Assembly (NCBI GenBank): GCA_948470475.1
Contig: OX419345.1
Location: 17,972,739-18,036,738 of the forward strand
Length of the DNA: 64,000 nucleotides
Direction of reading: 5' to 3'
Origin: Galaxea fascicularis
Lineage: Eukaryota > Cnidaria > Anthozoa > Scleractinia > Euphylliidae
The notes below the pieces were generated by a model. That model was not told the origin of the DNA. It was given only the letters and a program-made list of their open reading frames with translations, and did no database searches. How positions within the stretch are numbered: the first letter of the stretch is position 1; every line of letters starts with the position of its first letter. This document shows positions 12,447-24,500 of this stretch, piece by piece. The translations under genes and the position numbers were made by a program.

Positions 12447-13381
12447 AATAATTTGGTTTGTCATCCTCAAGTGAGACACCAACCCTCGGTTTCAAAATAA
12501 CGTGAATGTGAGAACAGATTTCACAAAAAATGTAAACAGCATTCAGTGGTCATTGTTTAGCAGTAAAAATTAGTATTTAATATGTTTAATGCTTAGACTG
12601 GAGATAAAACTAGCACATGGAATTGCAAGACTCAAGGTAATTAGTTAAAGGTATCGAAAGTTTTAGGTAAAGAGCCTGGGAAACTTATACTTGGGTTTAG
12701 TATTTTTATTTATAATCTTACATTAAATCTGTGTTACTATTTCTTGCTTTAAGATTTTTGCACTTCTTCATTGTTTGTCACTTTAACTTATTAACTAATA
12801 ACATGGACGTTTTCAAAATAAAGTATTTTACTATCACTAAGTGGTTTAAAGTGTCCTTATCCCGAGAATGGTGGCTAACCATCCTGACATAAGAGTGAAG
12901 TGATGCAAGAAGTGGTCTTTTATACACCATTTGCATGTCTACAAAGTATGATTGCAACTTGCATCAAAAAGTTCAAATACAAACAAACTAAATATTACAA
13001 CTTAACCTGTTGATTTGAAACATGTTTGATAGTACTTGTAAGAATTGGAAGCCACGATTACAGTGACATAGAGGCAAAGAAACAAGGGGGCTATTTTTGC
13101 TAAAGATTTTGTTGCTGCATCGGTGAGGAGTGAAACTAAAATGATCACATGATTAGCATTATAGAACAAGTTTATACGGCGAATTGTACAAATAATGTAA
13201 AGAGATTCAAAACTCAATATTATTGTCCTTATCAACTTAGTTGATCATACAAGAATTTATTTTGTAAGCATTATAATTAGTCTGCCTGCCATTAATCTTC
13301 TATTAGTCTGTCTACATGAAAAGGAATGCAATATAATGTAAAATGAAAGCCTTGTGAAAAGATTGTTCATGGACAAAGCCA
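12447..13381. other. convergent spacer, 3' UTRs of PDX2 and the first rhodanese gene
   Basis: AATAAA at 12817-12822 is a likely polyadenylation signal for PDX2. No exon or transposon end was recognised. Confidence 0.5.
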
Positions 13382-16300
13382 CTAAGGGTCCAGTTTCCTT
13401 ACATCTTTATTCACCAACATTTGCCATATCCAATCGAATCCATGGACGTTTGGAGTGCTGTTGCCATCAGGGTCCACCATTTCCTTGCTCTCATTGGCCC
13501 ATTTAAAAATAGCCCCTTCCAAGCTGTACACCTTCATGTCCGGCTTCATATCTTGTTTTTCCAGTTCTTCTAGCTCGTCTAACAACCGTTGAGACATTAT
13601 ACTTGCTCGCCAACCGACAGCACAGTAGCAAATCACTGTTTTGGGATCTTGAGGAGGCCCACCTGAAAAAGTGTAATGTTTTAGAGAGGATCCCAATAAA
13701 CAAACCTGAAAAACTCAAATGAAAATTTTATCACAGTGTAAGAACTTGAAGATGTTATTTCAGACATATTCTCACACCAGCCCCCCGGGTTTCATTTTAT
13801 AGTTAAACAAAAGAAAGAATTTCGAAAAAAATTGTGAAAGCAGAGGTGAATTAAGAACTTTTATTTCCTAATATAGTGTGATGTGTTACACAAAGTGTGA
13901 TACAACTTGAAACCATATCAAATTGCCCGTAACACAAAGGTTTTGTTGCCAAAGAATAGAGCCATCGCCACATCCTAATTTGCACCTAATAAGTAATAAA
14001 TTATTATCATTATTATTATTACCATGACTAAATGCCTTGAAGGAGTTGGGGCTAAGATAGCTCCGCACTTTACGCATGAGTAGAAAATCCCATCTCAGTT
14101 CTTATGAGGTCTGCAGACCCTGATTTTAACTGTAGACTACAAACAGTTGGCGAGGAGCACATTTTAGAATTGCCTTAAAAATGATCATGACTAATGCCCA
14201 TTCACACCAATGCTTAAACATGTTTAGTTAAACAAGGTTTAAAAATTGTTTTCTTCATAAAAGCTACATACTGGCTATTATCAATTGAAAATTTAGCACA
14301 AAATTTTTAAAGTTCATTTGTATCCCCCGTAAAAACTTTCATTGTTGTTTTTTTCATTTTTTAAAACCTGGTTTAATTAAACATGTTTAGTTGGTATGAA
14401 TGGGGTATAAGACAAATTTCCAAATTTACCTTTTTGTTGGATCATTTTGATGACCTTGGACATATCGGTTTCATCAGGGTCTAACCGAACTGCCTTGGCA
14501 AGATGAGCTAGTTTAAACTCTCTTTCCTCTCGAGTATCCTGTTGTGATAAGAAAAGAAGGGAAAAAATAATTGCAAAATTCAAAGGGCCGTATAATCACG
14601 GACGGCTAATAAGGTCGGACATGTTATACATGTGTCGACTGAAAACGATGGCAAAGGTTAAGATTACTGGCCTTTTAAAGTGATCGATGTTTTTTTTTTT
14701 TTTGCATTGCTTAAATTCCTGAGAATTCAAGGCTCAGTTGTAGCTTACAGAATGTTTAAATCTTAAACCACCATGCATAGAGTTTTTCTGTGGGACCTCA
14801 TTATCAAAAGTATTGATGGCTCTTTAAGGGATGAAAACAGTTTTTTTAAATTCATTTAAACATCCTTTATAAGTCGTGAGATTTGCCCTATTAAAGAGTA
14901 CTATGACTCATCAAAGGGGGCTTACTTCAGAAACATTGAAAAAAAAATACAAAACACAACAAAAAAAGGATGCCCAAAGGTTGTATGTTTAACATCGAAT
15001 TCTGCCTTTTAAAAAACGTCTGGTTTCATCAATAAAATATTGAGCAAATAATAATTTCCTGAGTGTTCTGTTCAAGAGATGACAGCGGGGATCCGCATAT
15101 TAACCCTTTCCTCCCTAAGAGTGACTTTATAGATTTTACTCTGTCTAACACCATACGATTTTACTCGTCAAAGGGAGACCCCTCAGGGGTTAAAGGGTTA
15201 AGGATAAGAAAACAATTCGCGCAGGGACGAAGACTTTATCGTCAAGGCCGGGGGTGATTAAAATTTTGATTCAGAAGGTGAGCGGTGGGAAGCGAGATTA
15301 ATCGCCAGAACCGATTTTTTGTCTCTATACTTCGTTTCAATTCCACGCGACTTACTGTCACGAGCTGACAAATTGGCCAGCTCCCGGTTGGTAAAATACT
15401 TGGCTCAGTCAATAGAGCACCGCATCGGTGTCCGGTGCAAACGTCTTGGGTATGAATCCCGTTGAATCCTTGTGTTCAAGGAGCCGAGCGATGGGTTTCA
15501 ACTCCTCGATCATCAGTGTTTATTACTCATTACTACTCATTTCTCTTAAAAAAAATGAAACAAAACAGACGCAGTTTTCCATGCCTCGATCGGTTCAAAG
15601 AATTGAAATGTTCGGTCAATTACTGCTGATTGGTGATCAAAGACCGCGACCAAAAACTGAAAAACAACTTTTCTTCGACCAAAACAACTTGTAGACCGAA
15701 AGGAATGATAACGTTTTCAAGGCGCTTTCCATCAAAACAGTCAATTCTTAGTAGCTCGCTGTCGACGTCTGAAGGGCGGGTCCACGTGAAAGGCTTCGAC
15801 CGTTCATTTCAGACGACTGAAGCTTAACGGTCAGGTTGGAGTGTTAAAAACACGAGCCATTTAACAGCAAAACTATGGAAAATAAACCAAACAAAGGAGA
15901 GAAACCGTTGATTATCCCTCCCTCCTCTGAAAAGCAAAATGACGAACATATTCCGGGAGATGAAAGCAGCTCCAGAAGCAGCAATGAAGAAAGAGCTAAA
16001 GAACACCGCGGCAAGAGAAATGACTTCAATTAATCCTGATGAAAAAGAACAGAGACAAGAAGAAGAAGATCAAAAACAACACCGACAACAGTAACAACAT
16101 CCGATTGAAAATGGATCAGGATCTGTTACTGTGTCTTGCAGCGAGTGAAAGCGAGAGTTTTACAAAAACGATTAGGTGAAGGTACAGTGGTCTGTAAAAT
16201 GCCAGGGATTTTCATTTAAGGAAACTGTGACAAGGTACTACTATTACGATTACGTGTAAGTTGTTAGCGCTCGAGGAGCCAATGCCTTTAGTCACAATTC

Positions 16301-18827
16301 ACAATTTCTTCAAATGATTATTTTGTACGCTTGAATACATGACTGTTTTGTCTATGACTGATAAGGTGATAAGCTTTAGGAACAACATATTTCAGTTTTT
16401 CTGTGTGTCCCCACATTTAGTGCTAAGTGTTTTTAATACGGCGAAGAATCCATTGAACTTGGTACTCGCTCATATCGCCAAGAGTAAAGACTTCCACCTC
16501 AGCTGAGAATCTTCAGTTACGTTCGTTTCTGATTTGCTACGCAATCAGAGTAGAGCACCGATCTTATGTTTATGCAGGATGGTCTGTATTCATTCATCCA
16601 CGATCCATTATTCAACCTGACACTGGCTAAAGTTTGAGTGAAACATCTCACCTAAAGCTCAAACACGAGAAAATACATTTATCTCCGGTTCTTCGCAGAA
16701 GTTATGACACAGCAGGCACCGCGCAGGGGGAGGGGGGGGCCGAGGGGTCGAGGGGGCAGCCCCCCCCCGCCACTTTCGTGGAAAAAATAATAAATTTAGT
16801 AAAATACACTTCCAAAAATGAAAAGCTATAGCTGGGCTACCTTGCGAGAAAAATCCAAATTATGACTGTTCCTTTAACTATTTCTAGAGTCAGCCCCCTC
16901 CCCTCAATTTAGAAGGCGGGTGCGGCCCTAGCCTGCGGTGCAGCCGGACCTTGGTGAAAACCGAGATATAAAAAACCGACGGAATGTTCACTGTCTGCGA
17001 CGCAGGCTAGTGTGGCCCCGCACTTTAAAAACAGCTCCGGACCCTGCACAGCGACACAAAAGACCAACAAAATTCTCATCACTCAGCCGAGCCCTAAGGT
17101 CCGTAAGTGCTGAGATATCAATATTTCGAGAAGATCCAATACTCCAGTCTCAAGTTCTGAGAAAATGTCAAAGATCATCGAGGAAGAGATACCACCAAAA
17201 GGCCTCCAAAGGCAAACAGATGTGGCAGAGCGTTCCAGAGAGATACCATACGATAGTAAAAAGTTCTTTGGCCAGTTGCGGTTTTAAATAACGGAATATT
17301 TAACAGCTGTGAGTTTCTAGTTTTGCGTGTTGATATTGATGACTGATCAGATAGATACCCCGGAACAAGTTAAGGCCTTTCATGCATTTAAAGACCATAA
17401 TTGAATCGCGATATGTTGTACTGAGGCAAAGCATAGCCAATCTTTGACTCATCCAACGGCAGCCGAGCAGTTATGATACTGAGTAACGTGCGGCTTCAAC
17501 TGACCTATTACATGACATGAGAGTCTCACAGGGTCTCACAGCGGTTCACAGCTGATGCGGTGCGAGGGGCGAAGCGAGCCGGTGAGGGGTTTGGCTCGTT
17601 TCCCAGCTCGTGCTGCATCAGCTATGAGAGCATCAGGTTGCAAAAGAAAAAGACTGCTGTTAACCTCGAAAGCGCTAATGAGAGTCTCCCTCAACAAAAG
17701 ACTGATTTTCACAATGGCAGAAATGATTGTGAAAGGCTAAATAGAAAGGTGAATTCACTGGCTAATAACTAAGAACTACAGTATGAACGACCTCCGCTGA
17801 AACTGGTTTCAGTTGTCTCTACACGACGGTAAACGAAGTTGGCTCGATTTCCGCCGCACTCTCGGGTCCGGTCTCCATTTAACGAACCGCAACTGATAAT
17901 CGAGCCTAAGGAAAATGGGCTCCCGTTTGACCTAATGGAAGGTTCAATTTCCGCTTTCACCTTCCCTCCCAGGAGCATTCTCAGGCTTCCAATTTTTTTC
18001 TTTCTGAATATTCTCAACGCACAGTCCATCTCAGCCCAGCCCCTCCCTCACCCCACGTGCACACCAAGAGAAAGTTCCCCTCCCCCGATGCTATTGCTGT
18101 CAACCAGAGACTTCGCTTCAAGACCCTATTGGTGCTCTCCATCCTTCCGTTCCCAACATCACCATCCACTGTACTCCAACCACACGCACCCAACAAATGT
18201 TGAAAACGTGAATGATGCATATGAAAGAAATCATATGTGAACTGCGGATATGAAATCAAAAATGAGGAATGATCGTCGCAGTTGTAATCGCAATTTTTAC
18301 GTAAAGAAGCCTGAAAAAAATTCAGGACTTCAACGCGGTTTGAACCCGTGTTCTCGCGATTCCGGTGCGATGCTCTACCGAGGCCACGGGTTCAAGCCCC
18401 GTTGAAGTCCTCAATTTTTTCAGGCTTCTTTACGCAATTGTAAAATTGCGATCACAACTGCGACGATCATTCCTCTTTTGAAATGTTGAAAACGTTTCCA
18501 CGGCCCTTGACAAACGACCCAAAAGGCTGCTAAAGAAAAAGGAACAAATCCAACTGAAACAAAAAGGCTAAAATCGCGAAGTTATGAAGAAATTTTACCA
18601 AAACGTGAGGTGAATGTATAGCGGTTGATGTTTTGATTAGGCCTGGTTCACACTAGTGACATAACGACATAACAACATAGTCATAATGACATAAAGAAAA
18701 GATTAGTTTTATCCTTATGTCGATATGTTCATGTAATTATGTTCCCACTACGTCGTTATGATGTGTTGTTCACACTGGAGACATAAAACATCAACACGAG
18801 GTACTTTTTTCGTTTGCGTGACCTTCT

Positions 18828-18865
<38 letters not shown>

Positions 18866-19674
18866 CCATTGCTTTGATGTTCTCCTTGCCGTGGACGTCG
18901 TGCCACCTTAAACTCTCCAATGCCTACGTACGAGGGAGGAAGGGGTGTAGCTTTGCTTGGCCAATTTGCAAAGCCCCCACCAGATATTTTAGCCTTGAAT
19001 GCGAGCACGCTAACTGATTGCATTGAATGCAGCATAGTCGGTCAAGTCTCTTGTGACTCCACGCTTTGTTTGTCAGACGTTTCATAATTTATGCATTTGA
19101 TTTGGCACATAAAAAAACTCGACCTCTGAAAACTCTGAATTATTGTTGACTTCCTGCCGAGACTGTTCGACTTCTTCAGTGGAATTGTTTAAGGCAGCTC
19201 GACTCTAATATAAATCACTCGAACTACAATAGTTCACAGTGATTCATTAGTCGAATTATTAAGGGGCGCAATCTAATCCACGAAAAATTGGACGATTGAC
19301 GATTGTCTAACACGTTGTCGCTGACACAATAGAATGCATTCACAGAGACCTTTGATGGAAAATTTGTCAGTCTGTGGAATGCGTTGCTTTTTGTTCCAGA
19401 GTAGCGCTCTCCAGGACAAACATTGGGGTAGCGCAATATAGCCTGCAGAGATGACACTTTTGCAAGGTTGCAGTAGCTCAACCAAAAGGATAACGCATAG
19501 CTATAGTTGACTAACTTAGTCAAGCAAATAGAGCGGTAAGGTACTCACCAACAGAACCAGCTTTCGTTGACGTGTCTCCGATGTTTTCATCAGTTTCTGC
19601 AGTTCATCGGTTGTTATAACCGGCACTTTGGGATATTTGCTTTTCAAAGCGGCTATAATCAACCGCAGAGCCAT
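13382..19674 (-). CDS. single-domain rhodanese-like sulfurtransferase, paralogue A
   Basis: Exons 19549-19674, 14430-14538 and 13382-13662 join in phase and encode 171 residues. The DTREEREFKLAHLAKAVRL segment is the rhodanese CH2A region. The active-site loop is CYCAVGWRAS, a Cys-x-x-Gly-x-Arg loop with the persulfide Cys present. The C-terminal YSLEGAIFKWANE block is shared with paralogue B. It probably moves sulfane sulfur in the cytosol; the substrate is unknown. The protein style (YNLEGSIFKWANEG, HPYN) recalls a rhodanese group common in bacteria. Intron 1 is 5 kb and holds SINE and MITE insertions. The start was chosen from MALRLIIAALKSKYPKV, which aligns with MAMRVTTEAVKLRFPGV of paralogue B. 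Confidence 0.9.
15104..15197. mobile_element. 94-bp TTAA-flanked MITE
   Basis: CCCTTTCCTCCC at the left end and inverted CCCTTTAACCCC at the right end are flanked by TTAA on both sides (15100-15103 and 15198-15201). The CCC start and TTAA target are piggyBac-like. Confidence 0.7.
15363..15500 (+). repeat. tRNA-derived SINE fragment
   Basis: It contains an A-box-like TGGCTCAGTCAATAGAGCA and, about 50 bp later, a B-box-like GGGTATGAATCCCG, as in an RNA polymerase III promoter. No tRNA cloverleaf can be folded. Confidence 0.65.
15874..16032 (+). other. small open frame of unknown status in rhodanese A intron 1
   Basis: A 52-codon frame starts MENKPNKGEKPLIIPPSSEK and is rich in Ser, Glu and Arg. 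There is no clear family and no confirmed splice partner. It could be a first exon or a gene remnant. Confidence 0.2.
16703..16765. repeat. G-rich then C-rich low-complexity tract
   Basis: Runs of G are followed by a run of nine C; this could form a hairpin or a G-quadruplex. It is not coding. Confidence 0.5.
18262..18478. repeat. inverted-repeat element with tRNA-like centre
   Basis: The left arm begins GAGGAATGATCGTCGCAGTT and the right arm ends AACTGCGACGATCATTCCTC. The arms run inward through AAGAAGCCTGAAAAAA and AGGACTTCAACG. The centre, read on the minus strand, has GGTAGAGCATCGCACCGG and a B-box-like GGGTTCAAACC, so this looks like a tRNA-derived SINE in a back-to-back arrangement. 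Confidence 0.75.
18640..18861. mobile_element. MITE with TIR GCCTGGTTCACAC
   Basis: The ends are GGCCTGGTTCACACTAGTGA and, inverted, GCCTGGTTCACACTTGCGAC. Both arms continue with ACATAACGACATAAC-type repeats. TTA flanks both sides. Confidence 0.75.
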
Positions 19675-21505
19675 GGCAGAAAGTACAGCAGGACGTGATC
19701 TTTCGATTCGTCCGTGTTACGTCACGCAGAGCTAATTTATTTCTTGTTAGCGCCAAATTAATTCAGCAACATGAAATCGTGCAACTGAACGTGGTAATTA
19801 CATGTGAAACACTTGTGCCAGGAAACTCAAGGCCCTCACGTCTTCGCAAGTCTTTTTTTTTTCTCACTGGCCACGTTACGGAGGCCTTCCAAGGGGGGTA
19901 GTCTTGTCGCCTTGTCGCATCCTTTTGTGTACCTTTGTCGCCTGACCAGCGGAGGAAATTGTCGCTGTCGAAAAATGGATTGTCGTTTTCGCAAATTGTC
20001 GCTTCTTTCGTGTCAACTTCTGTCGGCTGTCGGTACTTTGGTAACAAATTGTCGCCACATTTGACGCAATGTCGCTTGTCGCTCAAACCCCTTGGAAGGC
20101 CTCGTTACGGCTTTGCTTCGGTGTACAAACCTGTCAAGCTAACAAATGGCGTAAAACAACAGTACTGGAAAACAAACGTTTTTCCAACAGCGTACGGCAA
20201 AACAATAGCTCATAAACAAAGAAAACCTCGTAAGGTAAACCCCTTTTTTCTTCTCTTTTGCTGTATCACTGATCTTATTTGCACCATATTTCTCAATGAG
20301 TTAAATGTTCAGAAAATTAACTAAACTCATATTTCTTACAAAACAATAAAGCGCCTATCTGAATGAGTCTCTAATAAGTACCTATCATGTCACGCCCTTG
20401 AATTGACCTTTCCACAGGCATGCAATCATTGAGGAAACGCAGGTACAGATTTATGGGCATGCATTAAGGTCACGCAACTCACAGTTTTTAAGGCAAACAA
20501 AGAGTTCATAATAATTACTGTAGGGAATGCAAGGGATATAAAAAGTTACAAATATTGTCACGTTTTGTAATAACGTGACAAAATTCACGCATAAATTAAC
20601 AATATGTCACCATAATTATTATAAAGTTTCATATGCTAAACTGAATCAATATTTAACCTTATCTCTAACTGACATTGTGAACAAAATGTGCCTGAATTTT
20701 GCACAGTGTTCCATTCAGTAAAACCCATCAGCCCTGCCGGGATATCCTTAAGTATCTAAGTGATGATATCCCTGAGAAGGTAGACTATTTATGGATTTAT
20801 GCATCCAACATAACATACATAAGTCTTCATCTTTTGGGTGATGCATTATCATTCATCAACAAACAAATGCCTACAAAGTACAGTCTTGACTCATATTTAT
20901 GAAGTCTCACACCAGAGAAAATAACCGGGTGGGAAAGGTCTACCAATGAAACGAAAAAAAGAGCCTGATCGCAGGTTAGGACCTTGGTAAACCCAAATTT
21001 AAGTTTGAGATTTCCCTTTTGACAGAATGAAGCCTTCCACTGCCCTGTTAGAAGCCTGTTTTTTTCAAATGGAACCTTTCAAATACCATTGACTTGTGCC
21101 CTCACTTTCACCAACTTACAAACAATGCACAGTTCCTACCACATTGAGACTGAACCAATGACTGATGGGTACTTTCAAGACAAACCAAAGAGAGTTAATG
21201 TGGGAAACCCCAGTGTGAAATGTCTCTTGATAAGCAGTTAATTTGTTAATTAATGGCACATTCATCAGTCAATAAATCAATTATTGGCTCAGTAATAATC
21301 TTTGGCAATTTTCCAATCATTATGTTTCTTCCCTTTTAGGCAAAGTACTCTTTCTGTGTGTCTGCATTAAAATACAAGGATTGTGAAATCTTTATACACG
21401 GTAATGTAGATACAAATAACTATGATTGAATACAAAACATATACATTCAGAAAAACTTTTCCACTCAGTATTTACAGAAGCCCTTAATCAATAGAGATAT
21501 TTTTT
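19675..21505. other. spacer between the two rhodanese genes
   Basis: It holds a 223-bp MITE (19881-20103) and a hairpin-like stretch with GTCACGTTTT and AACGTGAC near 20560. No exon was recognised. The first few hundred bases would include the paralogue A promoter. Confidence 0.5.
19881..20103. mobile_element. 223-bp MITE filled with TTGTCGC motifs
   Basis: The inverted ends are GAGGCCTTCCAAGGGG and CCCCTTGGAAGGCCTC. A direct repeat GTTACG flanks both sides (19875-19880 and 20104-20109). Inside, TTGTCGC or TGTCGC recurs many times. Confidence 0.75.
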
Positions 21506-24500
21506 TTATAAATTTGATTCAGTTACAGGTTTACAGCTCTTCTCTGGTGATTCAACTGGTTCATATCTCCTTAACTCGGCATTTAACAGTTTTCCCCAAA
21601 TAACATTGTAAGGGTGAACAAAGACAGTCTTTCTTCCTCCATTGTCCTGGAGGTCTTTTCCCTCATTTGCCCATTTGAAGATTGAACCTTCTAAGTTGTA
21701 TATTACAACTTTTGTTTTCATTTCTTGATAAACTGGTTTTTCAAGTTCATCTTGTAGCTGTTGAGCAAGCGCACTGGATCGGTATCCCAAAGAGCAGTAG
21801 CACACGACTATCAGAGGTTCTTCAGGTGTCACACCTAAAATGAATCATGAAAAGGCAAGACATGCATCAAGATTCCTTCCAGTAAATAGGGAAGGGGATT
21901 ACAACAAAAGGACGAATCTGTCCACATGAGGGGACGCAGCGGACCTTTACTGTAAGTATCGTTTCACGCAGAGAATTTTTCTTGTGGTCGGTGAAGGCGT
22001 CATAATCTGTAACACTCTGTGACGTTCATCTGTCAACTGTCCTGTCTGTGGCATCTGGAAAAAGTTTTTCTTTGAATCTATTGTTATAGTTTCGTATTTT
22101 ACCTTGAAGCAATGGTTTTTTGTTTCACAAAGGACAAAGGTTCTTTATTGTACCTCGTGGTCAGACCAGAACTCCAGAACGCAATGTTATGACGCCGAGG
22201 AAGGGCTTTACTCCTTTCACTCGGGTAATCAATCCGGAGTTACTTTGTCCAGAAAAAAAAATGGTATGTGCTAAGCAGGAGCATTTGTGCTATGAGCCCG
22301 AACCAGTTTTTTAAAAGAAGCGTGGTAGTTGCTATAGTCGAACCCCGCTATTTCGAAGTCCCAAGGGAAATGGAAAAAAGTTCGAAATAGCGGGGTTTCG
22401 AAATAACCGGGGAAGCGTAAAATTCGTAACGGTGAATCATCTTTTAATAAAATACAGTACATTATAAAGAAAGACACTGATTTAATAACGATACAGCAAC
22501 TAAATGTCGGAAAAATCAGCAGATGCTGTTACATTGAAAAATCTTTGAATGTTCTGTTGTTTTTGTTTTTTTCTAATACTCTTGTCGATTGTAATTGACA
22601 ACTGGCTTGTTTGCCGTCGAATCTCGGCTCCCTCGACAGCAAACAAACTGAGATGGCTTAAGGCTGGTTTTTAGAGATGAATCATCAAGGAGATATCAAA
22701 GGACCTTTGTAATCGCGGCCAAAGAAAATTCAGAACATTACTGTAAAATGTCGAATGATCAGAATACATGAGGTATTTCAGCCGGAAGAACAGATCAGTA
22801 ACAGTGCATTTTGTCAGTTTTGTCAGTTTGTAATCGAATTTCTTAGCGGGACACTGCACGTGAGTTAAGCATTGTTAAGCAATGTTAATTACACTCCCAG
22901 CTCGAATAAAATGCAATACATTTCCAGCTGTGATCTTATGTACGTGCTCTGTTTTTGACAAGTTCGAAATAACGGGGTCGACTTAAGGTGTAAGGGAAGA
23001 ACGATGATTTCGAAATAGCGGGGAATTCGAAATAACCGAGTTCGAAATAGCTGATAGTAAATGACTGAAAACATAAGGGTAAATCCAAGGTAATTCGATC
23101 TTAGTTCGAAATAGCCGGGACTTCGAATTAACCGAGTTCGAAATAGCGGGGTTCGACTGTAGTTTTCCAGAGGAGTTTGTTCAAGCAGAAATGGACTCAT
23201 TGCGGCTTGCGAATGGAAGTCCGTATCACGGAAAAGCTTCTTCCGAACGCGAAACTGGAGTAGCGTCATCGTTCGGATTGCTAGCGGTGATACTACGGCA
23301 AAATTTAAACAAAAGTACCCTTAAGGAGGATGGAACACTCAGTCAGTTAAAAAAGCTTGTCAACGCTAATGATTTTAGCGAATGTGCTCGGCAAGCTAGC
23401 CTTGACAGCGATCGTCCTCGAGCTGCGCGCCGTTTGGCGATGCCCTCTACACAAGTGCTTGATGCCAGCAACGAGATAACTTCTGCAAATCCCGTTCAGA
23501 TTTAAACGAATCAGAGGACACCGTCATCCAGCGGCCTTGCAATGCCGGTCAAAAGCTCAGCAAATTTAACAGAAATTTGCGAAAACACTGACATCGATAC
23601 ACCAGAAAAGGCCATGATGGTAGAGAAACAAGGAAAAGTCGTGATCGGCGATATCACACCCATTCTCAGCTAACAGGGACCATTGATGTCGCGGAGTTTC
23701 AACCTTTTTTCTGCCGCACACGTTGAGTTGCATAACAGCAAACGATATGGTTTCTGCATTATTTTGATATATGGAGAAATGTGACAAAATTTCAGGGCAT
23801 TAACTAGTCGGAGTAATTTATAATGAATTTTTATGTATTGGCAGGTACTTGAAAATAGGCTGTCGCTCGATTACAAAAAGAAATTAAAATGAATTTTATA
23901 GCATTAAAAGTATAGATGATATTACTGAAAATTGTGTTTTTGTTACGAACCTTTACAAAAGTTTCGTAATTTGTCAAATAGAACCCTTTAACTACACTCT
24001 AGCGTTTTAGAATTTTACCAAGAATCCCTGTCGCATGATTTCAGGTAAATTACGTTACCACGTGTTTAGGCCAAGTTTCTGACGTGGTAATGCGGCTAGA
24101 CGAAATGATTTTTACATGTTTTCAATTCTAAGTTACTGTACTATAAACTAACAAACGTGATAAAGGTACTGTTTCATCAACCAGGAAAAAAAATTGAAAT
24201 CAGCAGTGCCAATTGTAATATTTTGCTTGGTATTGTAAATTACGTTACCGTGCTTAAGCGGACAGTATTTAACATACCAAAAGAGCATGTCGGCAAGTGT
24301 TGCTTCACAGAAATCTGCCAGTAAGGTACTCATGGAATTGCAAAAGTAAGGTTCTATAACTCAAATTTTATAGCCATGAGAGTAAATTGAAAGGACGCTG
24401 TAAATTACGTTACCGTAACGTAATTTACCGGTCAGTCAAAAACTCGACCTTTGATACCATCACGCGGCGATTCCATGACCGAATAGCGTAGGGTGCAAAA

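Noticed and set aside
22889..23269. 126-codon minus-strand frame
   Set aside because: It is made largely of the Tigger-like terminal repeats (TPLFRT, YFE repeats) read in reverse.
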